A program made the translations under genes and the position numbers. 64,000 nt of DNA from Listeria monocytogenes (GTDB lineage Bacteria > Bacillota > Bacilli > Lactobacillales > Listeriaceae), in NCBI RefSeq assembly GCF_900187225.1, contig NZ_LT906436.1:248001-312000 (forward strand), written 5' to 3'. Positions 57,212 through 64,000 of this stretch are shown here, piece after piece; position 1 is the first letter of the stretch; each line of letters begins with the position of its first letter. The notes beneath the pieces are model-generated. The model had not been told where the DNA came from. It saw nothing but the letters and a program-made list of their open reading frames with translations, and did not search any database.

Positions 57212-58393
57212 ATGAAAATTTCCAAACGCTTGCAAAATTTACCAGATCAGTTTTTTTCTAGCCTTGTTGAAAAAGTTGGAAAAAAGGTGGCAGAAGGGCA
57301 TGATGTCATTAACTTAGGACAAGGAAACCCAGACCAGCCAACACCCAAACATATTGTGGAAGCGATGAAAACAGCTTCAGAAAAACCACTTAACCACAAA
57401 TATTCTTTGTTTCGTGGAAAACAGGAGCTTAAACAAGCCGCGGCTGATTTTTATGCGCGTGAATATAATGTAACGATTGATCCAAACACAGAAGTAGCCA
57501 TTTTATTTGGGACAAAAACTGGTTTGGTGGAGTTGCCGATGTGTTTAATGGACCCAGGTGATACGATGCTTTTACCTGATCCGGGCTACCCTGATTATTT
57601 GTCAGGAGTAGTGTTAGGTGAAGTTCAATTTGAAAAAATGCCGCTTATTGCCGCAAATAATTTTTTACCAGATTTCACTAAAATTCCAGAAGACATAGCC
57701 GAAAAAACTGAATTAATGTATTTAAATTACCCTAATAATCCAACTGGCGCAGTAGCAACGGCAGATTTCTTTGAAGATACAGTCGCTTTTGCCAAGAATC
57801 ATAATATCGTTGTTGCGCACGATTTCGCATATGGAGGTATTGGCTTTGACGGTAAAAAACCAATTAGTTTTTTAGAAACGAACGGTGCGAAAGAAGTTGG
57901 AATTGAACTTTATACACTTTCGAAAACGTATAATATGGCTGGGTGGCGCGTTGGTTTTGCAGTGGGGAACAGCGAAGTTATCGAAGCAATTAATCTTATT
58001 CAAGATCATATGTATGTAAGTCTTTTTCCAGGAATTCAAGATGCTGCAATAGAAGCTTTAACAGGAGATCAGACTTGTGTGCGAGAATTAACTGCACGGT
58101 ATGAAAATCGTAGGGATGCCTTTATTTCTGCTTGTAGGGAGATCGGTTGGGAGGCAGTTGCGCCGGCTGGTTCGTTCTTTGCTTGGATGCCAGTCCCTGA
58201 AGACTTTACAAGTAGCGAATTTGCTGATTATCTGCTAGAAGAGGTGAGTGTTGCCGTTGCGGATGGTAGTGGTTTTGGGGAGTTTGGTGAAGGTTACGTC
58301 CGCGTAGGTCTTTTAATGGATGAAGAGCGCTTGGAAGAAGCAGTAACGCGAGTTTCCAAATTGCATTTGTTCGATAAAGTTACACAGCAGTAG
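57212..58393 (+). CDS. mtnE: PLP-dependent aminotransferase, MtnE type
   Basis: 393 aa from ATG 57212 (AAAAGGACGGG upstream). The frame reaches ATG 57185, which has no ribosome binding site. GHDVINLGQGNPDQPTP, NYPNNPTGAVA, VAHDFAYGG and the PLP Lys in LYTLSKTYNMAGWRVGF match Bacillus MtnE (YkrV), which transaminates ketomethiobutyrate to methionine. Divergent location from the methionine transporter and nitrilase supports a salvage role. LL-DAP aminotransferases are a less likely alternative. Confidence 0.82.
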   Translation: MKISKRLQNLPDQFFSSLVEKVGKKVAEGHDVINLGQGNPDQPTPKHIVEAMKTASEKPLNHKYSLFRGKQELKQAAADFYAREYNVTIDPNTEVAILFGTKTGLVELPMCLMDPGDTMLLPDPGYPDYLSGVVLGEVQFEKMPLIAANNFLPDFTKIPEDIAEKTELMYLNYPNNPTGAVATADFFEDTVAFAKNHNIVVAHDFAYGGIGFDGKKPISFLETNGAKEVGIELYTLSKTYNMAGWRVGFAVGNSEVIEAINLIQDHMYVSLFPGIQDAAIEALTGDQTCVRELTARYENRRDAFISACREIGWEAVAPAGSFFAWMPVPEDFTSSEFADYLLEEVSVAVADGSGFGEFGEGYVRVGLLMDEERLEEAVTRVSKLHLFDKVTQQ

Positions 58394-58432
58394 CCAATTT
58401 ATCCAATTTTAAGAGAAAATCGCTTGTAATAA

Positions 58433-58461
58433 TTCAGATAATTAATGGGATGTGTTATAAT
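58433..58461 (+). promoter_or_regulatory. Predicted promoter of the wal operon
   Basis: TTCAGA (58433-58438), 17 bp, TATAAT (58456-58461) with an extended TGT, leaving a leader of about 140 nt before walR. Confidence 0.6.
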
Positions 58462-58605
58462 TGGATAGTAAGTCTATTCTTAGCATGTTGTTTTATGAAG
58501 GCAGGCCAGAATTTAAAGTATTTAGTGAGATTTTTACGCATTAAATAAAAAGTATCTGTCCCGGTTAAAGCCGGCGAAATCCAGGAATGAGAGGACTGTA
58601 AAAAA

Positions 58606-59319
58606 ATGGCAGAAAAGAAAATTCTTGTAGTAGATGACGAAAAACCGATTGCGGATATAGTTAAGTTTAATCTAAATAAAGAAGGCTTTGATGTATATTG
58701 CGCCTATGATGGCGATGAAGCGTTAGAACTTGTAGAAGAAGTTCAGCCAGATTTGATTTTACTGGATATTATGCTTCCAGGTCGTGATGGTATTGAGGTA
58801 TGTCGTGAAGTTCGTAAAAAATATGATATGCCAATAATTATGGTAACAGCGAAAGACTCCGAAATTGATAAAGTTATCGGACTGGAACTTGGTGCGGATG
58901 ACTATGTAACGAAGCCATTCAGTAACCGTGAATTAATCGCTCGTGTGAAAGCCAACTTGCGCCGTCACAGCCAAGTAAGCTCAAGCACAGCCGAGGAAGA
59001 AGAAAACAGCGAACTAGAAATCGGTTCTCTTATTATTCATCCAGACGCATATGTGGCCTCTAAACGTGGAGAAACAATCGAACTTACGCATCGTGAATTC
59101 GAATTACTACACTATTTAGCAAAACATATGGGACAAGTTATGACACGGGAACATTTACTCCAAACTGTTTGGGGCTACGACTACTTCGGCGATGTTCGTA
59201 CGGTGGATGTTACCGTTCGTCGTTTACGTGAAAAAATTGAAGATAATCCAAGTCACCCAGCATGGTTAGTAACTAGACGCGGAGTTGGTTATTATTTACG
59301 CAATCCTGAACAAGAATAA
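58606..59319 (+). CDS. walR: Essential response regulator WalR
   Basis: 237-aa OmpR-family regulator. The receiver has acidic residues in VVDDEKP, the phospho-acceptor D54 in [13 protein letters not shown], and Lys in VTKPFSN. The C-terminal winged helix ([49 protein letters not shown]) is almost invariant among Firmicute WalR proteins. It controls cell-wall hydrolases and is usually essential. Confidence 0.97.
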   Translation: MAEKKILVVDDEKPIADIVKFNLNKEGFDVYCAYDGDEALELVEEVQPDLILLDIMLPGRDGIEVCREVRKKYDMPIIMVTAKDSEIDKVIGLELGADDYVTKPFSNRELIARVKANLRRHSQVSSSTAEEEENSELEIGSLIIHPDAYVASKRGETIELTHREFELLHYLAKHMGQVMTREHLLQTVWGYDYFGDVRTVDVTVRRLREKIEDNPSHPAWLVTRRGVGYYLRNPEQE

Positions 59320-59327
59320 ATAACAAG

Positions 59328-59372
59328 AAGTGGTTTCCGAAGTGAAAAAAATTCGGTGACCACTTTTTTTGG
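59328..59372 (+). terminator. Internal terminator between walR and walK
   Basis: AAGTGGT..CCGAA pairs with TTCGG..ACCACTT, then T7. An extended -10 (TGGTATACT, 59456-59464) just before walK could restart transcription. Confidence 0.75.
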
Positions 59373-59503
59373 GTATTTTCGCTTACTTAGTTACTATTTT
59401 TATAAATAAATCGACCCAATTAACAGGGAAAACAATACGTCTACCCCATAACATATGGTATACTAATTTAAATATATTACCCCGAATAGGAGTAGAACGA
59501 CTT

Positions 59504-61336
59504 ATGCATAAAATGAGATTTTTTCAGTCCGTACAATTTAAGTTAGTTATTATGTATTTGCTACTAATTATCGTTGCAATGCAAGTAATCGGCGCGTATT
59601 TTGTACGTGAACTGGAAGGACAACTGGAGAAAAATTTTCAAGATTCTATTACAAATAGTATTACCTTGCTGGATTATAATGCTAGAGAAGAAATTATTAA
59701 AAATAGCGACAACTCCGTCAAGTTACAAAATGATATTAGAGAACTCTTAGTCGACTATTCGCGTGCAAGCAGCAACTTAATCGAAGTAAGAATAGTAGAT
59801 GACAAAGGAAAAATTCTCGGAACATCGAATTTAAATAACCAAGGAATTGTTGGCCAAAAAAGCAACGATCCACTTGTAAAACGAACATTATCACTTGGAA
59901 CGACTTCCGAGGACAAAATCTATAAAGATGAATCAAATAAAAATAACCGCGTTTGGGTGAATGTATCCTCCATCAAAAATAAAGGCCAAGTGATAGGGGC
60001 TATTTATCTTGTCGCTGATATTGAAAGCGTATATAAACAGGTAGATGATATTACCAATATTTTCATCACAGGTACTTTGATTGCGATGATTATTACAGCC
60101 GTCCTTGGAATTCTATTATCGCGAACCATTACTAAACCGATTGTCGAAATGAAACGTCAAGCTTATGCGATGGCTCGCGGGAACTATAGCCGCAAAGTTA
60201 AAGTATATGGTGTCGATGAAATTGGGGAACTGGCCGATTCTTTTAATACGTTAACGAAACGAGTCCAAGAAGCCCAAGCAATGACTGAAGGGGAACGACG
60301 CAAATTATCTTCAGTACTCGCATATATGACAGATGGCGTAATTGCAACCGACCGCCGCGGGAAAGTAATTCTCATTAATACGCCCGCAGAAAAAATGCTC
60401 CGCGTGAAACATGAAAGTGCGAATGGACGCTCGATTATTGATGTTTTAGACATCGGGGACACGTACCAGTTCGAAGATTTAATGGAAGTGGATGGTTCGT
60501 TAACAATGGACCGTAGTACTCTCGACAAACCTTACGTGCTTCGTGCCAATTTCTCGGTTATTCAAAGAGAAACTGGCTTTAACAATGGGGTTATCGCGGT
60601 ACTTCACGATATTACAGATCAAGAAAAAGTGGACCAAGAACGTCGCGACTTCGTATCCAATGTATCACATGAACTAAGAACCCCACTTACCAGTATGCAT
60701 AGCTATTTAGAAGCATTAAGCGATGGCGCGTGGGAAGATAAAGAAATCGCTCCACGTTTCCTTGAAGTAACGCAAAATGAGACCGAGCGAATGATTCGTC
60801 TCGTTAATGACCTGCTCAAACTTTCCAGAATGGACGGCGGCAGGGAACAACTAGAAAAAAGTTTCGTGAACTTTACAGACTTCTTTAACCATATTATTGA
60901 CCGTTTTGAAATGATGAAAAAAGAAACAATCATGTTCAAACGCCATATTCCAAGAGAACCAGTCATCATCGAAATTGATGAAGATAAAGTAATGCAAGTG
61001 CTTGATAATATTATTTCTAACGCCAATAAATATTCACCAGATGGTGGCCGCATTTCGTTCTATCTGAAAAAATTTGAAGATGAAATTGAAGTGAGCATTG
61101 CCGATGAAGGTTTAGGCGTACCAGACGAAGATTTAGCAAATGTATTCGACCGATTCTTCCGCGTAGACAAAGCGCGCTCGCGAGAAATGGGAGGAACAGG
61201 GTTAGGACTCGCTATTGCTCGAGAAGTTATCGAAGCACATGGCGGTCGAATTTGGGCCGAACGTAATAAGAATAAAGGAACCATAATTAAATTCACCCTG
61301 CCATACAGTGACTTACCGGAGGATGATTGGGAATGA
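59504..61336 (+). CDS. walK: Sensor histidine kinase WalK
   Basis: 610 aa from ATG 59504 (TAGGAGT 10 nt upstream; the frame extends to 59369 without a site and past the terminator). Order: TM1 (about 12-33), extracellular sensor, TM2 (185-207), HAMP (208-260), PAS (265-370), and HisKA with H389 in VSNVSHELRTP. HATPase follows with N box DNIISNANKYSPDGG and G boxes ADEGLGV and GTGLGLAI. It phosphorylates WalR. It overlaps walH by 4 nt. Confidence 0.96.
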   Translation: MHKMRFFQSVQFKLVIMYLLLIIVAMQVIGAYFVRELEGQLEKNFQDSITNSITLLDYNAREEIIKNSDNSVKLQNDIRELLVDYSRASSNLIEVRIVDDKGKILGTSNLNNQGIVGQKSNDPLVKRTLSLGTTSEDKIYKDESNKNNRVWVNVSSIKNKGQVIGAIYLVADIESVYKQVDDITNIFITGTLIAMIITAVLGILLSRTITKPIVEMKRQAYAMARGNYSRKVKVYGVDEIGELADSFNTLTKRVQEAQAMTEGERRKLSSVLAYMTDGVIATDRRGKVILINTPAEKMLRVKHESANGRSIIDVLDIGDTYQFEDLMEVDGSLTMDRSTLDKPYVLRANFSVIQRETGFNNGVIAVLHDITDQEKVDQERRDFVSNVSHELRTPLTSMHSYLEALSDGAWEDKEIAPRFLEVTQNETERMIRLVNDLLKLSRMDGGREQLEKSFVNFTDFFNHIIDRFEMMKKETIMFKRHIPREPVIIEIDEDKVMQVLDNIISNANKYSPDGGRISFYLKKFEDEIEVSIADEGLGVPDEDLANVFDRFFRVDKARSREMGGTGLGLAIAREVIEAHGGRIWAERNKNKGTIIKFTLPYSDLPEDDWE

Positions 61337-62655
61337 TGAAAAAAACAGGATTTCGCTCATTTATACTAACCATTTTAGTCGTACTCAGTATTGTCCTAAG
61401 CTACTTTATTTGGAAGGGACAACCTGATTACGAAGCAATTAACGTAAAAGAAGTTGAAAAAACAACCATTGACAAGACAATGACAACCTCGCAAGTATTC
61501 AAACCATACAAACTAGCTGTAAACGCAAATGAAAATAATTACCAAAGTTTAGATGCTGATTTATTAAACGAACTAATGGCGCAAGGTAAAGCCTTTAGTT
61601 TCTCGGAAGTAGTATTAGCTAGTAAAAAAAGTAGTGAAGACTATGAGAAATTAATCCATAAAAATGGAACTATCGAGATTATTTTCCCCAATAATATTCC
61701 GTTCTCTATCTTTGCTCAAATTTTTCAAGTAGAAGGGGAAGGGCTTGAGTCAGCGTTCTTTAATCGAATTGTTTTTGATATTAACAAAACGGATACAGGG
61801 CTACATTCGGTTTATTTCACAAATGACGATCAAGAAAATATTTACCAAAGTTCTTTGCAAAATAAAGACATTGATAAAATCGAAAAAATTGTTAAAAAGA
61901 ATGAAAGCAAGCTGACTCAAAATGATAAGCTAATTTCAAACAAACGCAATCTTTTCCTAAGCTCTGAAAAAACGAAACTAAATCGCAAAAAATATATCAT
62001 CGATTCGCTTGAAATTAATTTATTCACGTCCGCACTATTCCAAGATTCTGGTACTGTTAAAAGTGAAGGAAACACATACACAGATGGTTCAAGTGTCATT
62101 GAAATGGATACAGATAATAAAGTATTAGAGTATGTAAATCCATCACAAGAACGTACTAATCCAGAAGACCTCAGCAGTGTTAAACGAGCTGGACTTATTC
62201 AAGATAGTTTTAACTTTGTGAACGACCATGCTGGCTGGACTGGTGACGGCGCTTACTATTTCACAGGTTATGCCGCGGAAAGTGCGACGACTAATTTCAG
62301 TTTATTCATCGATAATTTACAAGTGTACAATGAGAATGGTATGGCGGATATTTCTGTAACAGAAGGACTTGAAGCTGTTTATAAGTACATGAGGCCATTT
62401 TTCCGTTTAGATACAGATGTTCCGGGAGAGAAAAAAGAAGTTACGTTACCATCATCTTATTCTGTCTATAGTGCTCTTGCCCAAAATCCTAACGTTAAAG
62501 CAGAAGAAATTGAAGATATTGTTCCTGGTTATCATATGACTAGGAGCGAATCTTCAGGCATGAATCGTCTTGTGACATTAGAGCCGACATGGCTGTATAA
62601 GTATCATGACAAATGGTTCATCTTCCAACCAGACGCAGAAAAGGCGGGTGAATAA
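61333..62655 (+). CDS. walH: WalK regulatory protein WalH (YycH)
   Basis: 440 aa from ATG 61333, overlapping the walK stop (ATGA), with GGAGG 10 nt upstream. ATG 61336 is a close alternative. One N-terminal membrane helix (about residues 8-28) is followed by a large extracellular domain. With WalI it forms a membrane complex restraining WalK in Bacillus. Identity rests on order and the single-anchor architecture. Confidence 0.9.
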   Translation: MMKKTGFRSFILTILVVLSIVLSYFIWKGQPDYEAINVKEVEKTTIDKTMTTSQVFKPYKLAVNANENNYQSLDADLLNELMAQGKAFSFSEVVLASKKSSEDYEKLIHKNGTIEIIFPNNIPFSIFAQIFQVEGEGLESAFFNRIVFDINKTDTGLHSVYFTNDDQENIYQSSLQNKDIDKIEKIVKKNESKLTQNDKLISNKRNLFLSSEKTKLNRKKYIIDSLEINLFTSALFQDSGTVKSEGNTYTDGSSVIEMDTDNKVLEYVNPSQERTNPEDLSSVKRAGLIQDSFNFVNDHAGWTGDGAYYFTGYAAESATTNFSLFIDNLQVYNENGMADISVTEGLEAVYKYMRPFFRLDTDVPGEKKEVTLPSSYSVYSALAQNPNVKAEEIEDIVPGYHMTRSESSGMNRLVTLEPTWLYKYHDKWFIFQPDAEKAGE

Positions 62656-62657
62656 AA

Positions 62658-63497
62658 ATGGATTGGCGTAAAACACAAATGATTTTTATTGTGACTCTCC
62701 TCATTCTTAACGTCTTTTTAGCAGTAATATTTTTCAACAAGCAACTATCAGATGACCCAGATACACTCGGAAATGAAACGCTAGAAGAACGATTAAAAGC
62801 AGATAATATCTCTCATCCTGATTTATCGACCAAACCTACTAGCGGCTCTATCTTCACTACAGAGCGAGCAGCTTTTACAACAAAAGATGTGAGCGATCTT
62901 ACAGGGCAAGCCATTACGCTTAAAGATAACAATAAACAAATCTATTCTGTCCTACAAACTCCAGTAAAAGCTGGCAAAAAAGGTAGTAACCCAGAATTTC
63001 AAAAATTTATGGAATCGGATGTTTATCGCGGGGAATCCTATCAATTTTGGAATTATGACAAAGATGCTCGGACGCTTACTTTTAATCAATTAATTAATAA
63101 TAATATGGTTCTATTTGATGAAGCGGGACAAATTACTTTTTATTTAGATCAAGATGACCGAGTGATCTCATACGAGCAAACTTGGATGTCCAAGCAAGAT
63201 GATTTAAAAGATAAAACCAATTTAATGTCCGCAACAGATGCATTAGAAGCGGTATATCAGCACGGAGAATTGAAGCAAGACAGCGACGTGGTTTCTGCAA
63301 CATTTGGCTATTACACGACAGTACAGCTACCCTCTGGAAATGTATACTTCCCCGTTTGGTGTTTTGAAGTAAAACATTCGGGCGAAACTAACTACGTCCT
63401 CGTAAATGCCAAAGACGAACAAGTAATTAATCAATCAGAAAACAAATCAACAACTGAACCTGGTGCAGAATTATCAAGCCGCCAAAAAGCTAAATAA
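62658..63497 (+). CDS. walI: WalK regulatory protein WalI (YycI)
   Basis: 279 aa. DWRKTQMIFIVTLLILNVFLAVIFF is the typical YycI start: a short cytoplasmic tail and one membrane helix, then an extracellular domain with YycH-like folds. It begins 2 nt after walH. A terminator follows. Confidence 0.92.
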   Translation: MDWRKTQMIFIVTLLILNVFLAVIFFNKQLSDDPDTLGNETLEERLKADNISHPDLSTKPTSGSIFTTERAAFTTKDVSDLTGQAITLKDNNKQIYSVLQTPVKAGKKGSNPEFQKFMESDVYRGESYQFWNYDKDARTLTFNQLINNNMVLFDEAGQITFYLDQDDRVISYEQTWMSKQDDLKDKTNLMSATDALEAVYQHGELKQDSDVVSATFGYYTTVQLPSGNVYFPVWCFEVKHSGETNYVLVNAKDEQVINQSENKSTTEPGAELSSRQKAK

Positions 63498-63503
63498 AAA
63501 ATG

Positions 63504-63546
63504 AGTCAACCTAATTATTATGAAAAATTAGGTTGGCTTTTTCAAA
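63504..63546 (+). terminator. Terminator after walI
   Basis: AGTCAACCTAATT pairs with AATTAGGTTGGCT, then T5. Confidence 0.85.
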
Positions 63547-63616
63547 CGATAGGGCATGCAATTTTGCCGAATTAGCGTTACAATGAAAGATATATAAGCC
63601 TTTAGGGGGATTAAAA

Positions 63617-64000
63617 ATGTTCGCAAATAAAATTTTAACGGAAAAAGATACGGACCAAATCCGATTTAGTATATTAGCCAGTGGAAGCTCAGGGAATGCC
63701 ACACTTGTCGAAACCGGAGACCAAAAAATTCTGATCGATTGTGGTTTGAGTGGAAAGAAAATGGAAGGACTATTCGCGCAAGTTGGTCGTGATATGAACG
63801 ATTTAGACGCGATTCTAATTACTCACGAACATTCAGATCATATTAAAGGTCTTGGTGTGCTTGCTCGTAAATACAAACTCCCTATTTATGCTAACGCGAA
63901 AACGTGGAAAGCCATGGATAATATGATTGGCGAAGTCTCTTCAGATCAAAAATTCCAATTTGATATGGAAACAGTAAAAACCTTTGGTAGTATGCAAGTG
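63617..64000 (+). CDS. walJ: Metallo-beta-lactamase-fold exonuclease WalJ (YycJ), N-terminal part
   Basis: The first 128 codons are in the window, running off the right edge. ATG 63617 has AGGGGGA 7 nt upstream. [28 protein letters not shown] and the metal motif THEHSDH (HxHxDH intact) mark the YycJ/WalJ family, a 5'-3' DNA exonuclease implicated in mismatch repair. Its position after walI is the standard one. Confidence 0.92.
   Translation, partial: MFANKILTEKDTDQIRFSILASGSSGNATLVETGDQKILIDCGLSGKKMEGLFAQVGRDMNDLDAILITHEHSDHIKGLGVLARKYKLPIYANAKTWKAMDNMIGEVSSDQKFQFDMETVKTFGSMQV

Overview
The window is a chromosomal segment of a low-GC Gram-positive bacterium, almost certainly Listeria monocytogenes. 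The backbone is the conserved Firmicute order radA - PIN/TRAM protein - ispD - ispF - gltX - cysE - cysS - mrnC - rlmB - rae1 - sigH - rpmG - secE - nusG - rplK/A - rplJ/L - rpoB - rpoC. This is followed by a cluster of four LPXTG-type internalins lying exactly between a GH1 6-phospho-beta-glucosidase (the ascB position) and dapE, the known Listeria internalin locus. The four internalins have lengths 490, 548, 567 and 499 aa, which fit inlG, inlC2, inlD and inlE, so this is the four-gene arrangement, not the three-gene inlG-inlH-inlE arrangement I recall for strain EGD-e. Names come from recognition of the proteins; no database was searched.

Layout. 1-9.96 kb: end of radA, isoprenoid (MEP) genes, aminoacyl-tRNA synthetases, a Cys T-box controlling cysE-cysS, RNA-processing genes, sigH, rpmG, secE and nusG. 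10-15.5 kb: an Imm63-like protein, ribosomal genes with an L10 leader, a 58-aa orphan, a YbxB-type methyltransferase and rtcB with an apparent leader-peptide/terminator module. 16-23.4 kb: rpoB and rpoC. 23.4-32.7 kb: HAD protein, GH1 enzyme and internalins. 32.8-38.1 kb: dapE, a MarR/ring-cleaving dioxygenase pair, a phosphoglycerate-mutase-like enzyme and an unusual fused peptide-type ABC permease. 38.1-46.7 kb: mostly minus-strand sugar and HAD enzymes, a PrfA/Crp-like regulator, a secreted metallo-beta-lactamase-fold protein and the MsmX-type sugar ATPase. 46.9-49.6 kb: anaerobic ribonucleotide reductase nrdDG behind an NrdR-type box. 49.7-53.3 kb: an AT-rich accessory patch (ABC exporter, frameshifted membrane protein, small L7/L12-like protein, second PrfA/Crp-like regulator). 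53.4-58.4 kb: SAM-riboswitch-controlled methionine transporter with an omega-amidase-type nitrilase, divergent from an MtnE-type aminotransferase. 58.6-64 kb: the walRKHI(J) cell-wall two-component operon, cut off inside walJ.

I found no convincing undescribed large system. The items most worth a second look are: a hairpin that appears to bring a distant Shine-Dalgarno next to the nusG start; a 38-codon upstream ORF plus terminator before rtcB; non-canonical sortase motifs and recent sequence homogenisation in the internalin cluster; a shared upstream element before three of the four internalins; an everted TTAACA repeat flanking the promoter of the second PrfA-like regulator; and a one-base T-run frameshift in a membrane protein. 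No tRNA, rRNA, insertion sequence or CRISPR array was seen.
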